Shown: piece by piece, positions 1-7,008 of the stretch | How positions within the stretch are numbered: the stretch's first letter is position 1 | How the letters are laid out: every line of letters begins with the position of its first letter | DNA from: an uncultured Burkholderiaceae bacterium | GTDB taxonomy: Bacteria > Pseudomonadota > Gammaproteobacteria > Burkholderiales > Burkholderiaceae_C | Assembly (NCBI GenBank): GCA_938022295.1 | Contig: CALIDR010000140.1 | Location: forward strand, 1-23,666 | Direction: 5' to 3' | DNA length: 23,666 nt | Made by a program: the position numbers and the translations under genes | Notes under the pieces: generated by a model | What the model saw: the letters and a program-made list of their open reading frames with translations, nothing else | Databases searched by the model: none | Told to the model about the DNA's origin: nothing

Positions 1-2
1 TC

Positions 3-206
3 GGCTGCACCGCCGAGACGCTGCGCCGCTGGGTGCGCCAGGCCGAGCGTGACCAGGGCCTGCGCGAAGGCCCGACGACGGCCGAGCAGCAGCGCGTCAA
101 GGAGCTCGAGCGCGAGGTGCGCGAGCTGCGCCGGGCCAACGAGATCCTGAAGCTGGCCAGCGCGTTTTTCGCCCAGGCGGAGCTCGACCGCCGCCTCAAG
201 TCGTGA
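3..206 (+). CDS. IS3-family transposase OrfA, C-terminal part (partial)
   Basis: The frame is open from the window edge to TGA at 204-206 and encodes 67 residues. It ends in the leucine-zipper/coiled-coil region characteristic of IS3 OrfA (heptad-rich KELEREVRELRRANEILK, then ASAFFAQAELDRRLKS). The helix-turn-helix half should lie upstream. The stop overlaps the GTG start of orfB by two bases (GTGA), so orfB is in the -1 frame. In this family OrfA binds the terminal repeats, and a fused OrfAB made by programmed -1 frameshifting is the active transposase. A TTTTTC run at 165-170 is a possible slip point but not a canonical heptamer. Confidence 0.85.
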   Translation, partial: GCTAETLRRWVRQAERDQGLREGPTTAEQQRVKELEREVRELRRANEILKLASAFFAQAELDRRLKS

Positions 207-1108
207 GCGATTTCGTCGAACAGTACCGCGAGCGCTTCGGGGTCGAGCCGATCTGCAAGGCGTTGCAGGTCGCCCCGGCGGCGGTACGCAAGCGGCTGGC
301 TCGACGGCGTGACCCCGCGCTGCGATCGGCGCGCGAGCGACGCGACGCCGAGCTCGTGCCCGAGATCGAGCGCGTCTGGCGCGCCAACCTGCAGGTCTAC
401 GGCGCGGACAAGGTCTGGAGGCAGCTGCAGCGCGAGGGCATCACGGTGGCGCGCTGCACCGTCGAGCGGCTGATGCGAGCCAACGGCTGGTGCGGTGTCG
501 TGCGCGGCAAGGTCGTGCGCACGACCGTGCCTGATGCGAAGGCGCCATGCCCGCTGGACCGGGTCAACCGCCAGTTCAAGGCCGAGCGGCCGAACCAGCT
601 GTGGGTGAGCGACTTCACCTACGTGCCGACGTGGCAGGGCTTCGTCTACGTGGCCTTCGTCGTCGACGTCTACGCGCGGTTCATCGTCGGCTGGCGCGTC
701 AGCGGCTCGATGCACACCGACTTCGTGCTCGACGCGCTGGAGCAGGCGCTGTACGCGCGTCGGCCGCAGCGCGACGACGCTCTCGTGCATCACTCGGACC
801 GCGGGTCGCAATACGTGTCCATCCGGTACACCGAACGGCTCGCCGAAGCCGGCATCGAGCCATCGGTCGGCTCGCGCGGCGACAGCTACGACAACGCGCT
901 GGCCGAGACGATCAACGGCCTGTACAAGACCGAGCTGATTCACCGGCATGGGCCGTGGAAGACGCGCGAGGCCGTCGAGCTGGCCACCCTCGAGTGGGTC
1001 GCGTGGTTCAACCACCACCGGCTGCTCGAGCCCATCGGCTACATCCCGCCGGCCGAAGCCGAGGCAAGAGACTGGCGGCGACTCGCCAGTCAGGGCATGC
1101 CGGCCTGA
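203..1108 (+). CDS. IS3-family transposase OrfB (DDE integrase core)
   Basis: This 301-residue protein carries out DNA cleavage and strand transfer for the insertion sequence. An HTH_21-like region lies around residues 50-100, followed by an rve integrase core from about residue 125. Catalytic residues can be seen as Asp in LWVSDFTYVP, Asp in HHSDRGSQY and Glu in DNALAETINGLYKTE, the normal DDE spacing. Length and C-terminal WFNHHRLLEPIGYIPPAEAE motif are as expected for a full-length OrfB. The annotated start is GTG overlapping the orfA stop; in vivo the product may be made mainly as an OrfAB frameshift fusion. No disabling lesion is visible. Confidence 0.93.
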   Translation: MSDFVEQYRERFGVEPICKALQVAPAAVRKRLARRRDPALRSARERRDAELVPEIERVWRANLQVYGADKVWRQLQREGITVARCTVERLMRANGWCGVVRGKVVRTTVPDAKAPCPLDRVNRQFKAERPNQLWVSDFTYVPTWQGFVYVAFVVDVYARFIVGWRVSGSMHTDFVLDALEQALYARRPQRDDALVHHSDRGSQYVSIRYTERLAEAGIEPSVGSRGDSYDNALAETINGLYKTELIHRHGPWKTREAVELATLEWVAWFNHHRLLEPIGYIPPAEAEARDWRRLASQGMPA

Positions 1109-1147
1109 CTCACACCAACCCGCCTCCTCGAAAGCCGTGGCGGTTCA

Positions 1148-1581
1148 GATTGCAGAGGGCGCGCAACCATGTGTGTCGCGCGCGTTGCCATCCCATCAGT
1201 TGCCCCTGCCTTTCGGCAGGCCGATGGCAGGGTTCCGTGACCTCGTTCGCGATGACGAGCCCCCGCTTCGTCGCGTTTTCGGCCTGCGACGAACGGTGCT
1301 GAAGGGCGGCGCGAACGGCGGGGCATGACGCCGTTCACGGCGTGCCCGGCGCTTCGCGCGGCTGGGGTCGGGGTTCCTGCCCCGGTCCCCACGCGCCGGT
1401 AGTACGTCCCCCGCGAACCGACGCGGCGATGCGGTCATGCGGCGACGCTGCCGCGCATCGCGCAGTCGGCGGGCCGGGCATCGTCGTCGCGCGGCTCGGG
1501 GGGGCGTCGGTGGCGCACGGGCAGCGGCACCGTCGCCGCCGCCCCATCTAAGATCGGCGCACGGCGGCGGCCCCGTGCGCG
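1148..1581. other. Intergenic region between the IS right end and the LysR gene
   Basis: No convincing gene is seen in these 434 bp; the open frames here are arginine/alanine-rich shadows. A nested inverted repeat lies at 1186-1229 (TGCCATC/GATGGCA outside, CCTGCC/GGCAGG with a TTTC loop at 1205-1220). A bulged stem (GGGCA..CGCCG / CGGCGTGCCC) lies near 1321-1352. A weak -10-like TAAGAT at 1549-1554, 27 bp before the LysR start, could belong to its promoter; no good -35 is seen. Confidence 0.5.
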
Positions 1582-2499
1582 ATGAACCTCAAGCAGCTCG
1601 AAACTTTCGTCCGCGTCGCCGAGCTGGGCAGCTTCAGCAAGGCTTCGCGCGTGCTCGGCGTCGCGCAGCCGGCGCTGAGCCGCCAGGTGCGCGCGCTCGA
1701 GACGGACCTGCGCGAGACGCTGCTGCTGCGCGACGGCCGCGGGGTGCGGATGACCGAGGCCGGGCAGCGGCTGTTCGAGCACGGCGTGGGCATCCTGCAG
1801 CTCGTCGCGCAGGCGCGCGAGGACCTGGACGCGAGCCGCGACGAGCCGACCGGGCGCGTCGTCGTCGGCCTGCCGCCGAGCATCGGCCGGCGGCTCGCGC
1901 TGCCGCTGATCGAGACGTTCAAGCGCGAGCTGCCGCGTGCGCGGCTGGCGATCGTCGAGGGCCTGTCGACGCACATCGCGGAGTGGATCGCGACCGGCCG
2001 CGTCGACGTCGGCCTGCTGCACAACCCCGAGCCGCAGGCGCAGCTCGAGACGACGCCGGTGCTCGAGGAACCGCTCGGGCTGGTCTCGCCCGCGTGCCGC
2101 TCGGGCCGCTCGGGCAGGCGAGCCAGGCCGGCGCCGGTGCCGCTGCGCGAGCTCGGCGCGTACCCGCTCGTCGTGCCCGAACGCTCGCACGCGATCCGGC
2201 GCCTGCTCGAGACGCACGCCGCGCGCGCCGGCATCAAGCTCGCCACCGCCTGGGAGGTCTCGGCCGTGCCGGCGATCATCGACCTCGTCGCCGCCGGCCA
2301 CGGCCACGCCGTACTGACGGCGAGCGCGGTCGCCGAGTCGGGGCAGGCGTCGCGCCTCGTCTTCCACCCGATCGTCGAGCCGCCGCTGGCCACCCAGCTC
2401 GCGCTCGCGGTGTCGGCCACGCGGCGGCCGACGCCGCTCGTGCGCCAGCTGATGCAGCGGCTGCCGGTGCTCGCCCGGCAGGTCAGCGGCCTCGCCTGA
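1582..2499 (+). CDS. LysR-family transcriptional regulator, likely regulator of the protocatechuate operon
   Basis: This 305-residue protein has the standard LysR architecture. The N-terminal winged helix-turn-helix (residues 1-60) has the signature GSFSKASRVLGVAQPALSRQVRALE. The effector-binding domain (about 90-300) contains the usual GRVVVGLPPS opening and DVGLLHNP strand. ATG at 1582 gives the canonical MNLKQLETFV beginning. It lies in the same direction as, and 115 bp ahead of, the pathway genes, as PmdR-type regulators of protocatechuate 4,5-cleavage operons often do. Role as pathway activator responding to an aromatic acid or pyrone intermediate is inferred from position. A palindrome at 2537-2547 is a candidate binding site. 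The insert SGRSGRRARPAP near residue 175 looks like a variable surface loop. Confidence 0.92.
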   Translation: MNLKQLETFVRVAELGSFSKASRVLGVAQPALSRQVRALETDLRETLLLRDGRGVRMTEAGQRLFEHGVGILQLVAQAREDLDASRDEPTGRVVVGLPPSIGRRLALPLIETFKRELPRARLAIVEGLSTHIAEWIATGRVDVGLLHNPEPQAQLETTPVLEEPLGLVSPACRSGRSGRRARPAPVPLRELGAYPLVVPERSHAIRRLLETHAARAGIKLATAWEVSAVPAIIDLVAAGHGHAVLTASAVAESGQASRLVFHPIVEPPLATQLALAVSATRRPTPLVRQLMQRLPVLARQVSGLA

Positions 2500-2510
2500 C
2501 CGAAGCGCCT

Positions 2511-2529
2511 CGGCATGCCGGCCATGCCG
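2511..2529 (+). terminator. Small hairpin after the LysR gene
   Basis: CGGCATG and CATGCCG form a perfect 7-bp stem with a 5-base loop, 12 bases after the LysR stop codon. No T-run follows, so it is not a canonical rho-independent terminator; it may only stabilise or attenuate the transcript. Confidence 0.25.
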
Positions 2530-2536
2530 GCGCGCG

Positions 2537-2589
2537 ATAGCAGCTATGGGATGTCTCGCCTTGGACCCGCGGGAGGCGCTCGGCACAAT
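2537..2589 (+). promoter_or_regulatory. Putative LysR operator and sigma70 promoter of the protocatechuate operon
   Basis: ATAGCAGCTAT at 2537-2547 is a perfect 5-bp inverted repeat around a central A, AT-rich in very GC-rich DNA and resembling LysR half-site pairs. It lies 13 bp upstream of a -35-like TTGGAC (2561-2566), which is 17 bp from a -10-like CACAAT (2584-2589). The predicted transcript start near 2596 places the palindrome at about -54, typical for LysR activation. This also argues that translation of the next gene starts at 2615 and not at the upstream ATG at 2546, which lies inside the palindrome. Confidence 0.45.
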
Positions 2590-2614
2590 CGATCGCATCC
2601 CTGCTGCCCGATCC

Positions 2615-3304
2615 ATGAGCACGCGTCTGACCGCCATCTCGTCGATGGCCACCCGCCAGTTGCTGGCCGAGCTGGCGCAGGCCTACCAGCGCGCCGGCGG
2701 CGGCGAGGTGGCGATCGAGTCGGTCGGCGGCGTCGACGCCGCCAAGCGCGTGCGCGCCGGCGAGCCGTTCGACGTCGTCGTGCTGGCGTCGGACGCGATC
2801 GCGGCGCTCGCCGCCGACGGCGCCATCGTCGCCGGCAGCGCGGCCGACCTCGTGCGCTCGGCGGTCGCGATCGCGGTGCGCGAAGGCGCGCCGCGGCCCG
2901 ACGTCGGCACCGAGGCGGCGCTGCGCGAGGCCGTGCAGGCCGCGCGCACGATCGGCACCTCCACCGGTCCGAGCGGCGCGGCGCTGCGGCGGCTGCTCGA
3001 GCGCTGGGGGCTCGCCGAGGCGCTGCGCGAGCGCCTCGTGCAGGCGCCGCCGGGCGTGCCGGTGGGCGCGCTCGTCGCCCGCGGCGACGTCGAGCTCGGC
3101 TTCCAGCAGCTCAGCGAGCTGAACGACGTGCCGGGAATCGCGCTGCTCGGCACGATGCCGCCGGGCACCGAGATCGAGACCGTGTTCACCGGCGCCGTGT
3201 GCGCCACCTCGGCGCGGCCCGCCGCCGCGCGCGCGCTGCTCGAGTACCTGCGCTCGCCGGCGGCAGCCGACGCCAAGCGGCGCCACGGCATGGCGCCGGC
3301 CTGA
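2615..3304 (+). CDS. ModA-like periplasmic-binding-fold protein without signal peptide
   Basis: The 229-residue product has the fold signatures of extracellular solute-binding proteins of the molybdate-binding class (SBP_bac_11): SSMATRQLLAELAQAYQRA at the start, FDVVVLASDAIAALAADG, a hinge around GTSTGPSGAALRRLLERWG, then GALVARGDVELGFQQLSEL. It begins directly at the first beta strand with no hydrophobic leader, so it is predicted to be cytoplasmic and cannot act as a normal ABC receptor. An upstream in-frame ATG at 2546 would add 23 residues that are not a signal peptide. First gene of the protocatechuate block, 21 bp ahead of ligJ. Its function is unknown; binding or isomerising a pathway dicarboxylate is only a guess. 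Confidence 0.85.
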   Translation: MSTRLTAISSMATRQLLAELAQAYQRAGGGEVAIESVGGVDAAKRVRAGEPFDVVVLASDAIAALAADGAIVAGSAADLVRSAVAIAVREGAPRPDVGTEAALREAVQAARTIGTSTGPSGAALRRLLERWGLAEALRERLVQAPPGVPVGALVARGDVELGFQQLSELNDVPGIALLGTMPPGTEIETVFTGAVCATSARPAAARALLEYLRSPAAADAKRRHGMAPA

Positions 3305-3325
3305 GCGCCCAGAAGGACGACGACG

Positions 3326-4351
3326 ATGATCATCGACTGCCACGGCCACTACACGACGGCGCCCAAGGCGCTCGAATCGTGGCGCAACCGCCAGATCGCC
3401 GGCATCGCCGACCCCGCCGCGAAGCCGCGGGTGTCGGACCTGCGCATCGGCGACGACGAGATCCGCGAGTCGATCGAGACGAACCAGCTCGCCAAGATGC
3501 GCGAGCGCGGCAGCGACCTGACGATCTTCAGCCCGCGCGCGAGCTTCATGGCGCACCACATCGGCGACTTCGAGGTCAGCGCTACCTGGGCCGCGATCTG
3601 CAACGAGCTGTGCTTCCGCGTCTCGAAGCTGTTCCCCGACCACTTCATCGGCTGCGCGATGCTGCCGCAGTCGCCCGGCGTCGACCCGGCCACCTGCATC
3701 CCCGAACTCGAGAAGTGCGTGCGCGAGTACGGCTTCGTCGCGATCAACCTCAACCCCGACCCCTCCGGCGGGCACTGGACGAGCCCGCCGCTGACGGACC
3801 GCCACTGGTATCCGATCTACGAGAAGTTGGTCGAGCACGACATCCCGGCGATGATCCACGTCAGCACGTCGTGCAACGCGTGCTTCCACACCACCGGCGC
3901 GCACTACATCAACGCCGACACGACGGCGGTGATGCAGCTGATCCAGGGCGACCTGTTCAAGGACTTCCCGACGCTGCGCTTCGTGATCCCACACGGCGGC
4001 GGCGCCGCGCCGTACCACTGGGGCCGCTACCGCGGCCTCGCGCAGGAGCTGAAGAAGCCGCTGCTGAAGGAGCACCTGCTCAACAACGTCTTCTTCGATA
4101 CCTGCGTCTACCACCAGCCCGGTATCGACCTGCTGACGCGCGTGATCCCGATCGACAACATCCTGTTCGCCAGCGAGATGATCGGCGCCGTGCGCGGCAT
4201 CGACCCCGAGACCGGCCATTGCTACGACGACACCAAGCGCTACATCGAGGCCGCCGCGATCGACCCGGTGGCGCGGCACAAGATCTACGAAGGCAACGCG
4301 CGGCGCGTCTACCCGCGGCTCGACGCCGCGCTGAAGGCCCGGGGCCTCTGA
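3326..4351 (+). CDS. ligJ: 4-oxalomesaconate hydratase (LigJ/PmdE type)
   Basis: Amidohydrolase-superfamily protein of 341 residues, the length I recall for Sphingobium LigJ. It adds water to 4-oxalomesaconate to give 4-carboxy-4-hydroxy-2-oxoadipate in the cytoplasm. Residues matching the LigJ zinc/active site can be placed: H6 and H8 (DCHGH), H178 (MIHVS), H223 (IPHGGG) and E284 (FASE). The HYTTAP start and the CHTTGAHYIN-like centre are characteristic and separate it from decarboxylases of the same superfamily. ATG 3326 has AAGGA 8 bp upstream. It follows the ModA-like gene by 21 bp and precedes ligK by 22 bp, so it is operonic. Confidence 0.95.
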   Translation: MIIDCHGHYTTAPKALESWRNRQIAGIADPAAKPRVSDLRIGDDEIRESIETNQLAKMRERGSDLTIFSPRASFMAHHIGDFEVSATWAAICNELCFRVSKLFPDHFIGCAMLPQSPGVDPATCIPELEKCVREYGFVAINLNPDPSGGHWTSPPLTDRHWYPIYEKLVEHDIPAMIHVSTSCNACFHTTGAHYINADTTAVMQLIQGDLFKDFPTLRFVIPHGGGAAPYHWGRYRGLAQELKKPLLKEHLLNNVFFDTCVYHQPGIDLLTRVIPIDNILFASEMIGAVRGIDPETGHCYDDTKRYIEAAAIDPVARHKIYEGNARRVYPRLDAALKARGL

Positions 4352-4373
4352 CGATCGGATCGGGAGCACCGCC

Positions 4374-5057
4374 ATGTACCAGCTCGGCATCGTCAGGCGC
4401 CACGTCCAGCGCGCCGACCCCGCCGCCGTCGAGGCGCTCGCAAGCTTCGGTGTCGCCACCGTCCACGAGGCGCTCGGGCGCGTGGGCCTGATGCAGCCCT
4501 ACATGCGCCCGATCTACGGCGGCGCGCACCTGTGCGGCACCGCCGTCACCGTGCTGCTGCACCCGGGCGACAACTGGATGATGCACGTCGCCGCCGAGCA
4601 GCTGCAGCCGGGCGACGTGGTGGTGGCCGCCGTCACCGCCGAGTGCACCGACGGCTTCTTCGGCGACCTGCTCGCGACGTCGTTCCGCGCCCGCGGCGCC
4701 AAGGGCCTCGTCATCGACGCCGGCGTGCGCGACGTGAAGGACCTCACCGCGATGCAGTTCCCGGTGTGGAGCAAGGCGATCAGCGCCAAGGGCACGATCA
4801 AGGCCACCCTCGGCTCGGTCAACGTGCCGGTGGTGTGTGCCGGCGCGCTCGTCAACCCGGGCGACGTCGTGCTCGCCGACGACGACGGCGTCGTCGTCGT
4901 GCCGGCGGCTCTGGCCGCCCAGGCCGCCGAGGCCGCCGCCAGGCGCGAGGCCAGCGAGGCCGAAAAGCGCGAGAAGCTGGCCTCGGGCGTGCTCGGGCTG
5001 GACATGTACGACATGCGGCCCGCGCTCGAGAAGGCCGGCCTCAAGTACGTCGACTGA
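4374..5057 (+). CDS. ligK: 4-carboxy-4-hydroxy-2-oxoadipate aldolase / oxaloacetate decarboxylase (LigK/PmdF type)
   Basis: RraA-fold class II aldolase of 227 residues, the usual family length. It cleaves 4-carboxy-4-hydroxy-2-oxoadipate to pyruvate and oxaloacetate, the last step of the pathway, and relatives also decarboxylate oxaloacetate. The metal and substrate site is visible: GDLLATSFRARGAKGLVIDAG followed by the R119-D120 pair of GVRDVKDL. The C-terminal helix ends GLKYVD. ATG 4374 has GGGAG 8 bp upstream. The stop overlaps the next start by one base (TGATG at 5055-5059), implying translational coupling. Confidence 0.95.
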   Translation: MYQLGIVRRHVQRADPAAVEALASFGVATVHEALGRVGLMQPYMRPIYGGAHLCGTAVTVLLHPGDNWMMHVAAEQLQPGDVVVAAVTAECTDGFFGDLLATSFRARGAKGLVIDAGVRDVKDLTAMQFPVWSKAISAKGTIKATLGSVNVPVVCAGALVNPGDVVLADDDGVVVVPAALAAQAAEAAARREASEAEKREKLASGVLGLDMYDMRPALEKAGLKYVD

Positions 5058-6970
5058 TGCACGCCGACCCGAAGCGCTGGCGCGTCGGCCTCGTCGGCTA
5101 CGGCGAGGTCGGCCGCATCGTCGCCGAGGACCTGCGCGCGCAGGGCGTGGCGGTCGCGGCCTGCGACGTCAAGCTCGACGACGAGCGCGGCCACCCGCTG
5201 CGCACGCACGCCGCCGCGCACGGCGTCGAGCTCGTGGCGTCGCACGCGGCGCTCGCTGCCGGCAGCGACCTCGTCATCTCGGCCGTCACCGCGAGCCAGT
5301 CGGTCGTGGTCGCGCGGGCCTGCGCGCCGGCGCTGCGGGCCGGCACGTTCGTCCTCGACGTCAACTCGGCGTCGCCGGGTGCCAAGATCGAGGCGGCGCG
5401 CCTCGTCGACGAGGCCGGCGGCCGCTACGTCGAAGCGGCGGTGATGACGTCGGTGCCGCCGTACCGCATCCGCGTGCCGACGCTGCTCGGCGGCGCGCAC
5501 GCCGCGGCGCTCGCCCCGGCGCTGGCTGCGCTCGGCTTCGCCGGCTGCCGCGTCGGCAGCGAGCGGCTCGGCGTCGCCTCGGCGACCAAGATGTGCCGCA
5601 GCGTGATGATCAAGGGCCTCGAGGCGATGGTCGTCGAGAGCTTCACCGCCGCGCGCCACTGCGGCGTCGAGGACGCCGTCGTCGCGTCGCTGCGCGAGAC
5701 GTTCCCCGGCATCGACTGGGAGCGGCAGGCCGCCTACTTCTTCCAGCGCGTGATCGAGCATGGCCGCCGCCGCGCCGAGGAGATGCGCGAAGTGGCGCAG
5801 ACGGTGCGCGAAGCCGGCCTCGAGCCGTGGTCGGCGGCCGGCAGCGCCGAGCGCCAGGCCTGGGTGGCCGACCTCGCCGACCGCGGCGCGTTCGGCGCCC
5901 GCGGCACGCCCGGCTTCGCGCGCAGCCCCGACTGGCGGGTCGAGGCCGACCGCATCCTGGCCGACGTGCAAGCCCGCCACCCGCCGCGCGAAGGCGCGAG
6001 CCCGCCGCACGCCCCCGAACCCGAAGGACGAACCGCGATGAACCGCCCCACCACCGGCCCGTTCGAGAAGACCCCCGGCTGGCTCGACTGGTACGAAGCG
6101 CCGAGCAAGCCGCGCTTCCAGGTGCCGCCGGGGGCGGTCGACGCGCACTGCCACGTGTTCGGCCCCGGGGCCGTGTTCCCGTACGCGCCTGAGCGCAAGT
6201 ACACGCCCTGCGACGCGGGGAAGGAAGCACTGTTCGCGCTGCGCGACCACCTCGGCTTCGCGCGCAACGTGATCGTGCAGGCGACCTGCCACGGCGCCGA
6301 CAACCGCGCGCTGGTCGACGCCTGCCTGGCCGCCGGCGGCCGGGCGCGCGGCGTGGCCACCGTGCGCCGCGACGTGAGCGACGACGAGCTGCAGCGCCTG
6401 CACGCCGCCGGCGTGCGCGGCGTGCGCTTCAACTTCGTGCGCCGGCTCGTCGACTTCACGCCGAAGGACGAGCTGATGGACATCGCCGCGCGCATCGCCC
6501 CGCTCGGCTGGCACGTCGTCGTCTACTTCGAGGCCGCCGACCTGCCCGAGCTGTGGGACTTCTTCACCGCGCTGCCCACCACCGTCGTCGTCGACCACAT
6601 GGGGCGGCCCGACGTCGGCAAGCCGGTCGACGGCCCCGAGTTCGAGCGCTTCGTGCGCTTCATGGAGGACTACCCGAACGTGTGGAGCAAGGTCAGCTGC
6701 CCCGAGCGGCTGTCGCTAACCGGCCCGCGCGCGCTGCACGGCGAGCAGCACGCCTACCGCGACGTCGTGCCGTTCGCGCGCCGCCTCGTCGAGACGTTCC
6801 CCGACCGCGTGCTGTGGGGCACCGACTGGCCGCACCCGAACCTGAAGGACCACATGCCCGACGACGGGCTGCTGGTCGACTTCATCCCGCACATCGCCCG
6901 CACCGCCGAGCTGCAGCGCAAGCTGCTGGTCGACAACCCGATGCGGCTGTACTGGCCCGAGGAACGGTGA
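5057..6970 (+). CDS. In-frame fusion: DUF1932 NAD(P)-dependent oxidoreductase + 2-pyrone-4,6-dicarboxylate hydrolase
   Basis: One frame of 637 residues with no stop between two complete enzymes. Residues 1-310 are a 6-phosphogluconate-dehydrogenase-like protein: Rossmann motif GYGEVG (14-19), DVNSASPGAK, and a helical DUF1932 domain with SATKMCRSVMIKG, whose K178 fits the catalytic lysine of beta-hydroxyacid dehydrogenases. A polar linker (PPREGASPPHAPEPEGRTA) leads to LigI from residue 328. Substrate of the first half is unknown. A caution: deleting one C from the C5 run at 6012-6016 would end DUF1932 as NPKDEPR at a TGA overlapping the ligI ATG (ATGA), an ordinary operon junction. So the fusion may be real, a recent mutation, or a sequencing error. 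Confidence 0.8.
   Translation: MHADPKRWRVGLVGYGEVGRIVAEDLRAQGVAVAACDVKLDDERGHPLRTHAAAHGVELVASHAALAAGSDLVISAVTASQSVVVARACAPALRAGTFVLDVNSASPGAKIEAARLVDEAGGRYVEAAVMTSVPPYRIRVPTLLGGAHAAALAPALAALGFAGCRVGSERLGVASATKMCRSVMIKGLEAMVVESFTAARHCGVEDAVVASLRETFPGIDWERQAAYFFQRVIEHGRRRAEEMREVAQTVREAGLEPWSAAGSAERQAWVADLADRGAFGARGTPGFARSPDWRVEADRILADVQARHPPREGASPPHAPEPEGRTAMNRPTTGPFEKTPGWLDWYEAPSKPRFQVPPGAVDAHCHVFGPGAVFPYAPERKYTPCDAGKEALFALRDHLGFARNVIVQATCHGADNRALVDACLAAGGRARGVATVRRDVSDDELQRLHAAGVRGVRFNFVRRLVDFTPKDELMDIAARIAPLGWHVVVYFEAADLPELWDFFTALPTTVVVDHMGRPDVGKPVDGPEFERFVRFMEDYPNVWSKVSCPERLSLTGPRALHGEQHAYRDVVPFARRLVETFPDRVLWGTDWPHPNLKDHMPDDGLLVDFIPHIARTAELQRKLLVDNPMRLYWPEER
6038..6970 (+). CDS. ligI: 2-pyrone-4,6-dicarboxylate hydrolase (LigI/PmdD type), domain or independent product
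   Basis: A 310-residue amidohydrolase-superfamily lactonase that opens 2-pyrone-4,6-dicarboxylate to oxalomesaconate. Counting from ATG 6038, active-site matches are H37 and H39 (DAHCH), H187 (VDHMGRP) and D263 (GTDWPHPN), which carries the general acid/base in LigI. R130 and R135/136 in GVRFNFVRR fit the carboxylate-binding arginines. The start has a credible ribosome-binding site (GAAGGA at 6023-6028), so it may be translated separately even though the frame is also continuous with the upstream DUF1932 domain. It is 38 bp ahead of ligA. Confidence 0.93.
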   Translation: MNRPTTGPFEKTPGWLDWYEAPSKPRFQVPPGAVDAHCHVFGPGAVFPYAPERKYTPCDAGKEALFALRDHLGFARNVIVQATCHGADNRALVDACLAAGGRARGVATVRRDVSDDELQRLHAAGVRGVRFNFVRRLVDFTPKDELMDIAARIAPLGWHVVVYFEAADLPELWDFFTALPTTVVVDHMGRPDVGKPVDGPEFERFVRFMEDYPNVWSKVSCPERLSLTGPRALHGEQHAYRDVVPFARRLVETFPDRVLWGTDWPHPNLKDHMPDDGLLVDFIPHIARTAELQRKLLVDNPMRLYWPEER

Positions 6971-7008
6971 ACCCCGGCCACGCCCCGACCCGACCGCGGA
7001 GGACGCCC

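Larger units (their letters stand above)
1..1147 (+). mobile_element. IS3-family insertion sequence, right part (left end outside window)
   Basis: Two overlapping reading frames in the -1 arrangement typical of IS3 elements (helper orfA, DDE transposase orfB) occupy 3-1108. The right end is visible: after the orfB stop come about 40 bp ending in GGCGGTTCA at 1139-1147. This terminal CA and the preceding GCCTCCTCGAAA stretch resemble right terminal repeats of IS3-family elements from betaproteobacteria. The left end lies upstream of the window, so neither the terminal-repeat pair nor a target-site duplication can be checked. The orfB frame is intact, so the element may be recently active. Confidence 0.85.

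Noticed and set aside
2546..2614. Upstream ATG as the start of the ModA-like gene
   Set aside because: The extra 23 residues (MGCLALDPREALGTIDRIPA...) are not a signal peptide and the codon lies inside the probable operator, upstream of the likely transcript start.
2483..4459. 658-residue open frame on the minus strand
   Set aside because: It lies antisense to the ModA-like and ligJ genes and is an Arg/Ala/Val/Asp-rich translation without recognisable motifs; long antisense frames are expected at this GC content.
4514..6598. 694-residue minus-strand open frame
   Set aside because: Shadow of ligK and the DUF1932-ligI gene; composition Arg/Ala/Asp/His only, no motif.
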